From: Monoraphidium neglectum
Taxonomy: Eukaryota > Chlorophyta > Chlorophyceae > Sphaeropleales > Selenastraceae
NCBI RefSeq assembly: GCF_000611645.1
Contig: NW_014013455.1
Location: 1-37,186 of the forward strand
Direction: 5' to 3'
Length of the DNA stretch: 37,186 bases
Positions 1-11,400 of this stretch are shown piece after piece. The notes under the pieces were generated by a model. That model ran no database searches and was not told the DNA's origin. It worked only from the letters and a program-made list of their open reading frames with translations. Position 1 is the first letter of the stretch, and every line of letters begins with the position of its first letter. The translations under genes were made by a program, and so were the position numbers.

Positions 1-259
1 GGCGGCGGCCGCGCGCGCCGCGGCCGTGCCGCCGCCGCGGCCGCCGCCGGGGAGCCCGCCGCGGTCGGTGGTGGAGGCGGCGGCGGCTGCTGCGGCTGCT
101 GCTGCGGCGGCGAGGGCGGCAGGCGAGGAGCAGCAGCAGCAGCAGCAGCAGCAGGAGGCAGATGGCGAAGGTACGGCGGCGGCGGCGGCGGCAGCGGAGG
201 GGGTGCAGGAGCAGCAGCAGCAGCAGCAGGAGCAGGAGCAGGAGCCGGGTGGGGAGTAG
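1..259 (+). CDS. 3' end of an Ala/Gln-rich protein (partial at left edge)
   Basis: The frame is open from the left edge to a TAG stop at 257-259. The visible tail is low complexity: Pro/Arg-rich at first, then runs of 13 and 7 Ala, two poly-Gln runs and a Gln/Glu-rich end. There is no recognisable domain, so no function can be given. Homopolymer Ala and Gln tails of this kind are common in GC-rich green algal proteins. I call it coding because of the codon-pure CAG and GCG/GCT runs in one frame and the clean stop followed by lower-GC sequence. The alternative is chance openness of GC-rich repeat DNA, so confidence is moderate. No TGTAA signal was seen on this strand between the stop and the next gene. 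Confidence 0.5.
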   Translation, partial: AAAARAAAVPPPRPPPGSPPRSVVEAAAAAAAAAAAARAAGEEQQQQQQQQEADGEGTAAAAAAAEGVQEQQQQQQEQEQEPGGE

Positions 260-744
260 TCTGCAGGAATGTTGTTAACGAATGTGTGCGTTCATCGTGA
301 CTGCTGCCATACGATCCATGCGGCGCGCACGGCAGCTGCTGGCGTCGCAGGCTGCTTCTCGGCTGTGTGATTGCAGGCCATCGCCACACTGACCCTGGCA
401 ACCCGGGTTTCGGTGACTTTCCACACCTGCCAGCCCTTGCTGCGGCAGGGCTGCAACGCGCGTCGTCGACGGTTGTGTTACAAGTCGGGTTGTGTCCGGT
501 GGTTTTGCAGACTCAAGCTTATGACACAGCGTTGAAGGGTGCTCTGCAAAAGGGCGCTGGAGCGCCAAGGGGCAGCCCGCAAAAATGGCACGCGGGAGCG
601 TGGCCGCCACAAACACACGAAGAATGCAGCCGCTCGAGACAGGCCTGGCGGCCGCGCCAGACGCAGACCCGCGGTCTTGGGTCAGATGTCGAAACCGGGG
701 CGGCTGCTGTTGTTATCAATCGCAGGCATGGGCGGCGCGCCTGA
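260..744. other. Convergent intergenic region with 3' UTRs
   Basis: This 485-bp stretch lies between the stop of the left-edge gene (+) and the stop of the FKBP gene (-). I see no exon in it. It should hold both 3' UTRs, including the TGTAA signal of the FKBP gene on the minus strand near 478-482. Confidence 0.6.
478..482 (-). terminator. TGTAA poly(A) signal for the FKBP gene
   Basis: TTACA on the plus strand reads TGTAA on the minus strand, about 265 nt downstream of the FKBP stop codon. TGTAA is the usual chlorophyte polyadenylation signal. Assignment rests on position and orientation only. Confidence 0.5.
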
Positions 745-2625
745 TCAGCCGATTGTCCCCAGCACCTCGATCCGCAGCTCAAAGGGCTCCCCCGCGGGGA
801 TCTCCTGGTTGCCCTGGGGGTAGCCCAGTGCCGGGACATCCACCAGCACCAGGCGCTGGTGGTTTGGGGGGAGGGGGAAGGGGCACGAGGAGTAGGGCCG
901 AGGAGCAGGGAAGCAGTGGGGGAGGGGAGAGGAGTGCGTGGAAGGGCGAGGGGAGACCAGAAGGCCGGGCTGCGGCCGTGCAGGATGGATGGCTTTGTGG
1001 GGGGAGGGGCGACTGCGGCGCTTGCGCCGCCAGCGTGCCATACGGCAAGACAATGGCGTGGTCCCTGGCTCACTCACGCGGCAGGCGGCGGGCAGTTCAG
1101 CCCTCCTTTGCCCGTGGCCCCAGCCCGTGAACTCCAGCCCAACACCCTGCACCCCGCACCCACCTTGCCGCCAACCTTCATGCCCACCACCGCCTTTGAG
1201 ATGGCCTGCGGCGGCTTGGGGCCCGACGCCCCCGAGAACAGGCCGCCGCCCCCGCTGTCCCCGACAGGCTTCATGGTTGAGCCCGTCACAAACTCGCCGA
1301 CAACAAATTCCAGGGGCTGCGGCGGAGGGGCGGCGCGGACTGCGCGTTAATGGGTCTGACGGCAATGCTGTGGCATCGAGCACGCAGCTGGGCGGCCACC
1401 CGGGACAAGGCTCGCACAGCCCCAAGGAATAGGGCCGCCACATGCCGCATAGGGGTCTGGCTCGCCAGAAGAGCCAGCCATTCAGCAGCCCAGGCACGGC
1501 AGGCGGCGCCGCCCTCCCCCGGCACACCATCCCCACAACCCCCTGCTTTCAGCCCCCCTTGCTCATATCCTTGGCCGCCCCCGCCGCACCTCTGCCACGG
1601 TGCGGTTGCCGCCCAGTGTCCGCGCATAGCGGCTGGACACCGCATCAATGCCGCGGTACAGGCAGTCAAAGTGGACCTGGGCAAGGGAGGTCAGCGAAGA
1701 TAGGTGGCCGTGCTGCTGTGCGCGGCCGAAGAGGAGAGGGCGCACCGACTTCTCCGGGACAAGCCCCGTGTTCAGCGGTTGGTTGAAGGGCTGGGCTGCC
1801 GCTGAGCTGGCGCTGCGCCCTCCGCATTCATCAGCCGGCCCCTGTTGACGTTGAGTTGAGTCATGCTCTCACCGAGATCTTGTCGCCCTCCTGGATCTCG
1901 CGGCCGCGCCCCTCCTCCAGATCATACACGCGCAGGCCGCTGGGCTCTGTAGGTTGTTGGGGCGGTCGGTTGAGGGATGTGCGGGTGGGAAGTGGTCAGC
2001 CGAGGGCGCCAGTGGGCAAGAATGGAGGGCACAAGGGCCAGGAGGAGCGGCAGGGGAACAGTGAATGCACAGGAAGCAGCGGCATTGATCGCTGGGGCGA
2101 CGAGCGACGGCCGCTTGCCGCAGAGCGCTGGTGGTACCCAGCCGCCATGCCAACCCCTCCCCCCCCTGCGCAAAGACCAGCCACCATGCGGGGTGAAGTC
2201 CTCAGCGGGTATCTTGCGCTTCTTCAGCTCCTTTTTGAACCTGCAATCACGATGTCACCGAGCCTCAAGAAACGCAACGCCCTGCCAGCTCTGACCGGCA
2301 GCCGTTGCATCGATGCCCAGACATGTCTGTGTGCGCCACACCAGCAGGAGCACCAGGTTCGATTGCGCCGGCGGCCACCACAAGCGAACATGCGCGGGCG
2401 GGGCCATCACAACGCCTACCCCGCGGCTTCGACTTGGTCCGGCACAGCCAATGGGGCTACCACGGCCGCTGCCAGACCCAGGAGGCCCAGATCCCTGCGT
2501 GTGCACTCCCAGCACTCCGCTGCCGGAGTCCTGCCTTGTACCGCCATGACCCTGACATTTCTCCGGCTGGAATTTCCGATATGTGCACCCGTGCTGGCCC
2601 TGCACCGGGCCGCAAGCTGCGACAT
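745..2625 (-). CDS. Thylakoid-lumen FKBP-type peptidyl-prolyl cis-trans isomerase
   Basis: Six exons read 2625-2420, 2240-2185, 1946-1873, 1676-1590, 1316-1164 and 855-745; phases agree and give 228 aa. Residues 1-68 look like a bipartite plastid/lumen transit peptide: a basic Ser/Arg-rich start, twin Arg at 43-44 followed by a hydrophobic stretch (LGLLGLAAAVVAPLA) and a V-E-A cleavage site, so Tat-dependent lumen import is likely. The FKBP fold covers about 108-226, with VHFDCLYRGID, LGGNRT, the hallmark GMKVGGK, then GYPQGNQEIPAG and FELRIEVL. The family catalyses X-Pro isomerisation. The long GNRT-xAE-PLEF segment resembles plant lumenal FKBP16/18-type proteins, which often lack full FK506-binding residues, so strong enzyme activity is not certain. 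The start ATG at 2625 (context AAACATG) gives the best transit peptide. It shares a 289-bp upstream region with the divergent USP gene. The exon 2 donor (CATG/GTGGCT) is the weakest boundary. Confidence 0.9.
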
Positions 2626-2914
2626 GTTTGATTCTTGTGGATGGATGCTGCGTCGACCGGGGGCAAGGGTATTCTTCGTATAGGCGATGAAGATTGATGT
2701 GCGTGTGATGTATAGGTTGCATACCGTGGGCGTGGTGCATTTGTGGCACATGGCCACTGCAAAACATCTTGATGCAGCCTGGGGGAGCCCCCGGGTCGTC
2801 CGAACAATTCAATGTACGAATACTAATGACCAAAATAACTGTAAATCATCAACCGTTTTGAAGCTGCCATCCGTCCTCGTTGCCTTGACACGGTCAAACA
2901 CTCCGGGGTGAATT
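2626..2914. promoter_or_regulatory. Shared upstream region of FKBP (-) and USP (+) genes
   Basis: This is 289 bp between two divergent start codons. It must contain both 5' UTRs and at least the core promoters. It is visibly more A+T-rich (for example around 2813-2860) than the flanking exons. No specific box is claimed. Confidence 0.5.
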
Positions 2915-5357
2915 ATGGAAGGGACGCGCTCGGTCAGGACGACGACAAGCCGAAGAGGTGAGTTGAATGGATTTGAGTGCGGCGACGGCAGTATGGGGCC
3001 GCAGCGTGGGCGAGACGGGGTGGCACTGCATCGAGCAGCATGCAGCCGCACTGCGCCAGCCACGCCGCATTATTAAAATGTCTCCTCAGGTCGTGCGACG
3101 TGGTGCGGCTTGCTGCCTCGCATGCACATCACTTGATCCTACGGCTTCAGGTGCGCGTGTGCTGCTGCTGGCGGTAGACAACCATGCCAGCCGCCTGGCG
3201 CACCGCATGGCAGCCGCGCTGCTGCGACCGCAGGACGAGCTGCAGGTGTGTGGGCGGAGCGCGCGGGTCGTGCAGTTTGCCTGCCACAGAGCCTCTGTAT
3301 TCCTGGGTCTCGCCTTTGGCACCCCAAGTCATCGGTACAGCATGTCGTCTGACGCAAGCGTGGGCATCAGGTCGCACATACAGGTCGCCAAACCAAGGCT
3401 CGCCCCACACCTCGCAATAGCAAAGACCGCTTGTGCACCTATTGCGCCTGTGTCACCTGCACTGCCCCCCTGCACAGGTCGTGACGGTTGTGTCTTCTGA
3501 GGAGAGCCGCGCCTTCGGAGAGGCCCTGCTGCGCCCCTTCTTGGAGCAGACCCCTTCTGGGAGCAGCGGCGGCAGCAGCGGCAGCAGCTCCGGTGCCGCC
3601 ACGGGCGCAGCGGCCGCGGCGGCTGCCTTGCCGGCGCTGGCCGCGTCGCCGGTGGTGCTTATCAAGGGCGACCAGAGGCTGAGTGACGTCATCGCCGAGT
3701 ACGCAGAGGCTAGCCGCGCCGACCTGGTGGTGTGTGGCTCCCACCATCTGAGCACGACAGGTGCGCTGCCGCGGTCACGAATCTTGTGATAGGGCCAGGA
3801 GGCAGCAGGCGCCCGTTCTGGGAGGCCGCATCCGTAGCCACGACAACAAGCGATCAGCCTGCTTGCGCTACAAGGCACTGCCTCTTGACTTTGCAGCACA
3901 GAACTTGGCTGTTTACGCAGCAGCCGTCCTCATCCGGCCCGCTCCTTGCCGACAGGCACGCGCGACGACCCCATGCCGGCGTCCGGGTCCTTTGCGCTGC
4001 GCCTGGTTCGGGCGGTGCGCTGCTGCCCCCTGCTGGTGGTCAAGTCAAACAGCACTGGCGCCTACCTGCGCAGCGGGACCGCAGCAGCAGGTACGCATCT
4101 GAACAATCCACGAGCGCCGCTGAATTACGCATCAATGTGCTGAAGGATGACTAGGGCGACTGACTGCGGCAAGTCGGTTGTTGCAAAGCTTCACATGGAA
4201 CTGCAGCTAGTGGCAGAGGCTGTGCCGCGTCGCACCTGCCAGCTGTGGCCCCAATAACGCTGTGCATGCCTTGCACGGCGCGCCGCGCGCTGCGCGCCCA
4301 GGCCTGCGCGTGATGGTGGACTGCCAGAGCAACACGCGCCACCTGCTGTCGTGGCTGATGGACCGGCTGGACCCCGACAAGGCGACACTCTTCCTGGCAG
4401 TGGGGCGCGCGGTGGACCAGGGCACTGGCATGGTGCGTGCAGCACAGACAGAAACGCACACGGCACACGCGCGCAAACGCACACATGCAGACCGCTGAGC
4501 GGTCATGTCTCAGCGTGCAAAACAATTTTTGACATGCGGGGCGTCGGCAGCACCGCGCCCCTTGCGAAGCAGCAGACCCTGCAGAACAAGAAGGCCTCAA
4601 GGCAGTGCATCCACAACCGCCCCCCTCCCGTCCCCCGCCCCTTCACACCCCAGGTGAAGGAGACCGCGCGCCGCATGCTGACCAACTACACAGCCCAGGC
4701 GACCGTCAGCGACTTCTACACTGCGCAGCGCCTGTTCAAGGAGCCGGGGGCCAAGGCGCTGCCAGAGGTGCGGCGCTCACATGGGTTGCATCGCGTGGCC
4801 TGCACGGACACGAGGTGAAGAGGCAAGCTGTAGGCTAGGGGTTGGGTGCTCGCCTCACGGGGCATCGTGCCAATAGCAAGAACGCGTCCTCTGGGTGAGC
4901 CGTGCTGTCCGATCCCAATCCAGGCTGCCCAGGTGGACGGCGTCGACATCATCGCGCTGCAGGCGCCGCCCTGCAAGACGCTGCCGCAGGTGGGCGCCGC
5001 TCGAGGGCCCCGTGCTGTGCGCCGCTCCATCAAAGTGCAGGGGCCTGCATCCCCCTCAGCCTTTGCTCCACTCACAAGGGAACTACGGTTTCAGCGGCGG
5101 GAAGCCCCAATGGGGCTTGTGCGGGTCCGTCGATTGGGGAAACACCTTTCAAATTTGAACTGCCATGATCACAACCACCATCACCACTATCCCCATCTTC
5201 AATCCCTCAACAGTCCATATCTGACGTGCTGCACGGCGCGCGCACCAGCATCCTCGTGTTCAACGCGCCGGTGGCACAGGACGCAGCGCTGCTCGGCGGT
5301 GACGACCTGGCGGTCGGGATGACGGCTGGCGCGGCGCTGGCAGGGGCGCGTGTCTAG
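2915..5357 (+). CDS. Tandem universal stress protein (two USP domains)
   Basis: Eight exons: 2915-2957, 3151-3245, 3478-3760, 3956-4090, 4302-4432, 4654-4767, 4924-4989 and 5214-5357, giving 336 aa with matching phases. The ATG at 2915 was chosen because exon 1 ends in a GTGAGT donor and joins in phase (RRG-ARVLLLAVD) to the first USP strand. Domain 1 (about 15-185) has ARVLLLAVDN, the long variable Ser/Ala linker, ADLVVCGSHH, then GSFALRLVRAVRCCPLLVVK, the equivalent of the nucleotide-loop G-S and the final strand of USPs. Domain 2 (about 187-335) starts GLRVMVDCQSN and ends SISDVLHGARTSILVFNAP. The USP superfamily comprises Rossmann-like ATP-binding stress-response proteins. The canonical G-2X-G-9X-G(S/T) loop is only partly visible in domain 1 and poor in domain 2, so ATP binding is uncertain. 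The basic N-terminus could be a targeting signal. Exon 7 may start at 4933 instead of 4924. Confidence 0.85.
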
Positions 5358-5705
5358 GACGGCACTCGTTGCGGCGCGGACACCGAACGCTTCACATTTG
5401 GTTTTGGCGCCTCAAGCAGCAACCGTCACTCTTCAACTGTCTCAATGCCGTTACCATTTGCAACAGCACTGGTCAACCATCCAAAAACTGACGTGAAACC
5501 ATGGCATGTAAAGCAAGAGCATTTTGTGCATGCCGTGTAAAGCAAGAGCATTTTGTGCAGGTTGTGGGAAACAAATTGCTGTAGTGCCAGCCTACAACAG
5601 CCTCAAACAAGACAAAGCCCACAAAGAAGGAGTAAGCAACACAAATCGACTGCAAGAGGCCGACCCAAAACTACAAACCTGTGCTGTCTGTTGATGCAGG
5701 GCCAC
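5358..5705. other. Convergent intergenic region (3' UTRs)
   Basis: This 348-bp region lies between the USP stop (+) and the F-box stop (-). It is AT-richer than its surroundings. It holds the duplicated TGTAA element of the USP 3' UTR. I see no exon or RNA gene, and no TTACA (minus-strand TGTAA) for the F-box gene. Confidence 0.6.
5507..5559 (+). repeat. Tandem 29-bp duplication carrying TGTAA poly(A) signals
   Basis: The unit starting TGTAAAGCAAGAGC occurs at 5507 and again at 5536, with a period of 29 bp. The first 24 bp of each unit are identical. Each copy carries TGTAA, the chlorophyte polyadenylation signal, at 5507-5511 and 5536-5540, about 150 and 180 nt after the USP stop codon. The duplication therefore gives the USP transcript two adjacent candidate signals. 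Confidence 0.85.
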
Positions 5706-8224
5706 TCACTCCTGCACGGCGTTGCCCCTGCCGTGTGCGACCCTGCATATATCAGCCGCGCGCACCTGCCCCTCGGGCGTTGCCATGAGCAGGCTGCAGG
5801 GGGAGCTGGTCAGCACCCCCAGGCGCCCGGGGCCCGTCTCCGCCAGCACAGGGTGCCAGGGGTCGCACCCCTCCCCATTGTCCCCCACAAACAGAAACAC
5901 AGGCGGCCGCTGCTGCTGCTGCTGCTGCTGCAACTGCTGCTGCTGCGGCAGCTGCTGCCCGTCCTGGTGCGCCTTGTCCTGCTGCTGCTGCTGCTGCTGA
6001 TGCTGATGCTGCTGATGCTGCTCACCGGCGCCAGCTGCCCTCAGACGCACTGCCTTGTCCCCACCCGCCGATGGCGCCGCGGCCTGTTGGTGCGGCAGGC
6101 GCCAGGCGTTGACACAGCAGGAGGGGATGGGGCTGGCGCCGCGCGTGGGGGTGGCGCAGAGCAGCCAGTCTTGTGTGACGTGGATGAGGGGCAGGCCCTG
6201 CCCCGATGTCACAGGGAATGTCGTCGACAGCCTGCCGAGCCAGAGGGGTTTGGTTTGACGCAGCATGGGTGAAGAAGGGAGGGGTGGGTGCTGTATGGGC
6301 GGCGACCGTGCGCCGGCAGCCTGGCATTGGCCCTGTCCAGGTCCAGCACAAGCTCCGACAGCCGAGTCCCAGGTTTATCCCGCACTCCTGCGCCGCGTTA
6401 GTGCAGGCTGCTTCAAATCCCCCCCTTCCCACCTCGGCGACACCAGCCGCGACCACGCCCAGGTGTCGGTGTCCCAGCAGTGCACCACCACGGTGAAGGC
6501 GCGCTCCGGCCCCCCAAGGCTGCGCCCGTGGAACGCCGACGCGACCAGCAGCCGCCCCGGCACAAACGCCATGTCGGCCGCCGCGTTCACAGGCAGCTCC
6601 CGCAGCAGCGCGCCCGCGGTCCCGTTTTGTCGCGCGCAGTACACGCGCACGACCGACGACGGCGCCGGCGCGCTGCAGTTGGACAGGGCCGCCAGCCGGC
6701 GGTCGCCGCAGACCACCACCCGGGGCTCCAGGACGTGTGAGGGCAGGGGCAGGCCGATGGACACCGCAGACAGGCAGCGGCCCACGATGGTGCGCGCGTG
6801 CTGCGCCTCCTCGAGCGCCCGCTGCGCTGCTGTCGGAGGCGCCAGCGCCGGCGCCGCCTCCGCCTCTGCTTGCAAATCCGCACCCTCCTCGGCTGCAAAT
6901 GCTGCATCCCCGCTCTCGCGTGGCCCGGCAGCAGCGGCAGCAGGAGAGCCGCGGGCGCCTCCCTCTGCCACGGCAGCAGCTGCGGCGGCGGCGGCAGACG
7001 CGGCCGCCGCTTCGTCGACCTCCCAGAGCCTCAGCTCAGAGGCGCAGGTCGATCCGACCAGGGTGCCGTCCGCTGACAGGCTGGTCAGTGGCGCAGAGTG
7101 GGCGCCCAGGGTGCCCGCCGGCGAGAGTGTGCTGGCGTCCCACACCTGCGCGTGCACAGGGAGTACGAGGGTGGATGCAGGGCAACGGCAGGTGGGGCGC
7201 CACTGAGGCGTCCTGTGCGAGACGGCCCATGCTGTTGTCAGCCCACGCCATGGTGGTCAGCTTGGGGCAGCATCGTGAGACCGAGACCGCGCGGGGAGGC
7301 TCCGTGTGCATGCATGTGAATGCAACTGAAAGGGTGGCAGCCGGGTCCGGTGGACCTATTGTTGGCAGAGCACCACAGGGTCGCGCCGCACCTGTATTAC
7401 GCCGTCGCCGGCGGTGAGCACAACCAGGCTGCCGCCGAGCGCCGCCAGCAGCGGCCGTCCCCCCGCACCCGCCACACCGCGATCCGGCACGCCGCGCGCG
7501 CGCACCGCGCCGCCCTCGTCGACCACGCTGAGCACGTTGCCGCGCGGCGCCAACGCGACGACGGCGCGCGCGCCGGGGCTGTAGCAGAGGGCGCTGCCCT
7601 GAACCGGCAGCACGTGGGTCGCGGGCACGGACAGGAGGCCAGCCGCGCGTGCATACATGGCTCGATAGCTGCGTGAGCGAGGCGAGAAGCGGAGTGGGAA
7701 GTGGCGGGGGAACCATGCGGCCTTTGCATGTGGGCCCGTTGCAGGGCAGCAGGCTTGGAGCGAGCTGCAGGCGGCGCTCGACACGGCCCTCAATGCAGAG
7801 GGTCATTGCCGGGATGCATCAACGCCAAGCGGCCGTTTGCCGAGCTAGAGGCGAGGGCTGAGGCGCCTCAGGGAAGCGACCATGCAGCAGGTGCGCGTCC
7901 ATGCAAGCCTGCACCTCACCTGCCGAGCCACTCGCGCGGCAGCGCTTCCCGCCTGTGTTCGGCCAGGTATGAGGCCTTCCAAATGACCGCGTCTGCGCCG
8001 GCGTCGCGGCACAGCAGCTCGCGCCAGAGCCGGCAGACAGCAGCGCAGCGGCCAAGGGAGGCGCCGTCGAGCGCCGCGAACACGGTGCCCAGGCACACGT
8101 CGTTGCTCAACACGAGCTCTGCAGCGCTACGTGATCCGTCATCCATGCTTGACAGTGCCGCGGAGAGCTGGCGCGTGGCTGGGAGCTCCATGCTAGTGGG
8201 TGTAGGTGCGGGAGGGAGGGCCAT
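5706..8224 (-). CDS. F-box protein with WD40-like region and polyQ tract
   Basis: Five exons: 8224-7920, 7668-7392, 7299-7204, 7145-6433 and 6231-5706, giving 638 aa. The F-box lies at about residues 38-85 (LSNDVCLGTVFAALDGASL, then AAVCRLWREL, IWKASYL), so the protein probably docks on SKP1 in an SCF ubiquitin ligase. Behind it are beta-propeller-like strands: VWDAS...LGAHSAPLTSLSADGT...ELRLWEV and VVVHCWDTDTW are WD40-like; others are degenerate. An acidic/Ala-rich insert splits the propeller near 320-370. Residues 535-571 are Gln/His-rich. The substrate is unknown. The acceptor of exon 3 has a poor pyrimidine tract. The intron at 6432-6232 is consistent in phase but contains a coding-like stretch (see findings), so the model may be missing part of one blade. 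The gene starts 257 bp from the divergent DUF7906 gene. Confidence 0.75.
5910..6020 (-). repeat. CAG-rich polyglutamine-coding tract
   Basis: Interrupted CAG repeats (CTG on the plus strand) encode the Gln/His-rich segment of the F-box protein, residues about 535-571. There are pure runs of seven, four and seven Gln codons, so it is a likely length-polymorphic site. Confidence 0.8.
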
Positions 8225-8481
8225 GCTGGTGCGCAGGCGCGTGTGTGTTGAAGTTTCAGACTAGATGTTTATATCGGATGATCGCGTCACTTTTGTCGCG
8301 ATCATCAATCCTGCGAGATGACAAATTTGGAGACGACGCAGGGAAGTGGCACTGGCCGGGTGACACGGCCGACAACCGGTCGTTGGTGTTTACGTGCGAC
8401 TACACGCAGTCATGAAAGTCTCTCACACACATCTGGACGCCCGAAAATGATGCTGCGTCTGCTACGTACCGTTAGATCATA
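8225..8481. promoter_or_regulatory. Bidirectional upstream region, F-box (-) / DUF7906 (+)
   Basis: Only 257 bp separate the two divergent start codons, so the core promoters and 5' UTRs must lie here. The sequence is markedly AT-richer than the flanking exons. I do not see a convincing TATA box in either direction. Confidence 0.55.
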
Positions 8482-11400
8482 ATGAAGACTTTGTCACCTT
8501 TTTGGTTGATAGTGCTGATCATAGTCGCGCTCGTACCACCAGCGTGCTCGAAACGGGGGCAACCGCGGCTGGACTTTGAAAAACGGGTCGAGGCAGCGCA
8601 GAGGAAGGCGAGAAGTGCAGCTAAGACGTTCCTAGAAGAGAGAGGACAGGTAAATATGATCAAATACATCGAGCAGGGCATCTCGGAAGTCTGCACCCCG
8701 GGCGGGTCGCCAGCACAGCAGTTGATGCACCACGGTCGCATCCCAGCATTGCTCGGAGCGTGCCCGAGCATGGCTCGCGCTTATGTCGCCTCTGCCTCGT
8801 TGGCTTCGACAGGGCTGACTCTAGGATATGCTCCTGGAAAATTTTTCATGTGTGTCATGCTTTCTGCGATTGCGCTGCGCATAACCATAGTAACCGCAAC
8901 CGCCGTCGTCATGGCACTCACCCCCCTCTTGCTCTGCTGCGGGCGCCCCCGCATGGCGCCCCCGCATGGCACCCCCATCCCCTTATCTCTGTTGCCGTTA
9001 TCACAGTCATTGATTGTGCCTGTTGATATAGAGGTGTTCCTGATAGGGTTCGACGGCGATGGCGGATATGCGTACAAGTGAGAATGAGGGGGTTGGGGTC
9101 GAGCTGTGGAGGGCGTTTCGGTCCATGTGAAATGGTCTCAGCAGATTTCTCAGCACCAAGACAGCGGCAGTGGCCTGGAAGCGGCAATGAAGGGTGTGGC
9201 GTGCTTGGCTTCCTCATGCGCCGCCGACGCCCCCGCGCGGCATCCCTGCCCCCCTCTGCCCGCTCGCAGGCAGGACGCCTCCCAGCTGCTGAGCCTGCTC
9301 AACGCGGGCGCTTCGCGCGCGTGCCCCCACTCCCTCGAGAGCGGGGAGGAGCTGGGTGTCTGCTTCCAGATGAACTTCCAGGTCCTCGGGGCCGACGCAC
9401 TGGGGCCAGAGGTGAGGGGGCTGCCCCCTGGCGGGGTGCGGCGCGCTATGTTGGGGACGGCCAGTGGGGTGTGAAGATAATGGTGTTCTCAGGGCGCAAG
9501 CAGGTATGATATCATGCAAATGTGGACGTGTGTGGGGGTTGGGAGGCGGTGATGGGCCCACCGGGCGTGCGAGGGGCGCGGTCAAGTGGGTGCTCAGGGA
9601 CGGGCAACCAAGGGAAGCCCGGTGACTTGCAGTGGGCGACGAGCAGCCGCAGGGGCAGCGCGCAGCAGGACGTGGCAGCGCCGGCGGCAGCTCCCCCAGC
9701 AGCCAACCTGGCCCGAGGGCACCCCCTGCATCACCGCCCGTGGTGCGGTGTCGTCGGCTGCTGCCTGCAGGCTGGGGCACTCTTGGGGCGCATTGAGGAG
9801 CACCTGAGACACAACATGAAGGACATCGCACAGCCGTGGATGCTGCAGGGAGATGCATTTGGTGGTCAGGGCCAGGGTGGGTGCCGGGGTTGCACAAGGT
9901 TGGGCCCCCTTGGTGGCCCAGTGAGTGCTGGGGCAGGCCATGTGTCCAGGGAGAGGACGCCGGTGCTGCCTGGTGCGGGCGCTCGAGGCGGTTGCGGTTG
10001 TGGACGCTGGCCCCAATCACTGCCATCCAATTCGCAGTTTATTGAGCATGTGACGTACCGCTGAGCACCATCCGCAGCACGTGCACCCGCAACTTGATAA
10101 CACACCACCAACCCACCGCCCCCTGCACATACCCCCTTCGACCCCTCCGCAAATACACAAGCCCCACGCGTGCGCACCCCTTCACGCACGTGCACGAAAG
10201 CACGTGTGCCCGCGCAGTCTCGCCGCATCTCAGCCTCATACTCACCTCAACAAGATTGTGCACATGAAACCAACCGCAGGTGGCGACCGCACAGTGGAGT
10301 ACTCAGTGGATGCGGCAGGGCTGGAGCCCCTGTTTGACGCTTTCATGGAGTATGCCTACGGCCGCGGTGAGGGGGGTCATGATGACGGGCTTTGGGGAGT
10401 TCCGGGTGGTGTTGGGAGGCTTTCAGGGGTGCAGAAATGTGGAAGATTCAGGGGGGGGCAAAGATGAGCTGGCCCTAGTTTGCTGGTTGGTGTGTGCTGC
10501 GAAAGGTTGGGTCAATGGAATTCAGGCGTGCACACAAGGTGGATGGGGGCACAAAGAGCTGGCAGATTGGCACCTGTCTGGTTGGGCTGCGCAGTGGGCT
10601 CATAGTTATTCTGCCCAGAGTTATTCTCATAGTTGATCTGCCCAGAATTATTCTGCCCTTGCATGGCGGCAGCCGCCAGATGCTTAGTGTACCCCACGCC
10701 CTCCATCCGCCCACTGAAATCCTGCAGGGGAGAAGAACGAGAAGGGCCACAGTTGGCACAATCAGAACCCGATTTTCATCATCAATCCGAGCAAGGTGTG
10801 ATTGCCCAGCCCTGCAATCACCATCTATCGCCCGGGCCTACCGCCCTGGTGCACAGGACACTCCCTTTGCGTTGGCCGCCTGGATCACTCAGCCTTACAG
10901 CTGCGATCCAGCCGTTGCACCGCTTCCTGTGCCGCAACACACACCTCGCGCTCTGCACCGCTGTTTCCATTCTCATCCCGCAACACCAGGTGCGTGCCAA
11001 CCCAGTGGGCGCCCCTGAAGCCGCAAGCCACCACGTGCCGGACTTCCTGGCACAGTGGCGCAGGTGGGGTGTGCGGCTCAAAGGGGGCAAATGCCACGCT
11101 TGAGCGGAACTGGTCACGCGGGCTGCGTTCAATGTGCACAGCCCCCACACCAGCAACCTCAACCTTGAGCTCATGTGGCGCTGCTGTCAGCCCTGGCCGC
11201 CCACCTCAACGACCTTAGTCCGCCACCTCAACAGCCATGCCATAAACAAACGAGTACACTCAGCGGCTGCATGGACACCGCACAGTGCCCTCAACACATA
11301 TGATGAAGCCCGCCCATACTCCCCCCCTTGCCTGAACCCGCCTTCTGCCACCCCTAGTCACACCTTCAGCCCCGCTGATCTGGACAAGGAGGAGGCGGGC

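Noticed and set aside
2967..3150. Alternative USP start at 2967 with an in-frame extension
   Set aside because: The GTGAGT donor at 2958 and the in-phase junction from the ATG at 2915 make this stretch an intron.
6265..7206. 313-codon plus-strand frame antisense to the F-box gene
   Set aside because: The opposite strand carries WD40-like motifs and consistent splice sites; this one has only Ala/Ser/Arg-rich sequence.
10885..11148. Minus-strand frame within DUF7906 intron 6
   Set aside because: No domain, and it sits between two well-supported plus-strand exons. The intron is long (572 bp) but otherwise normal.
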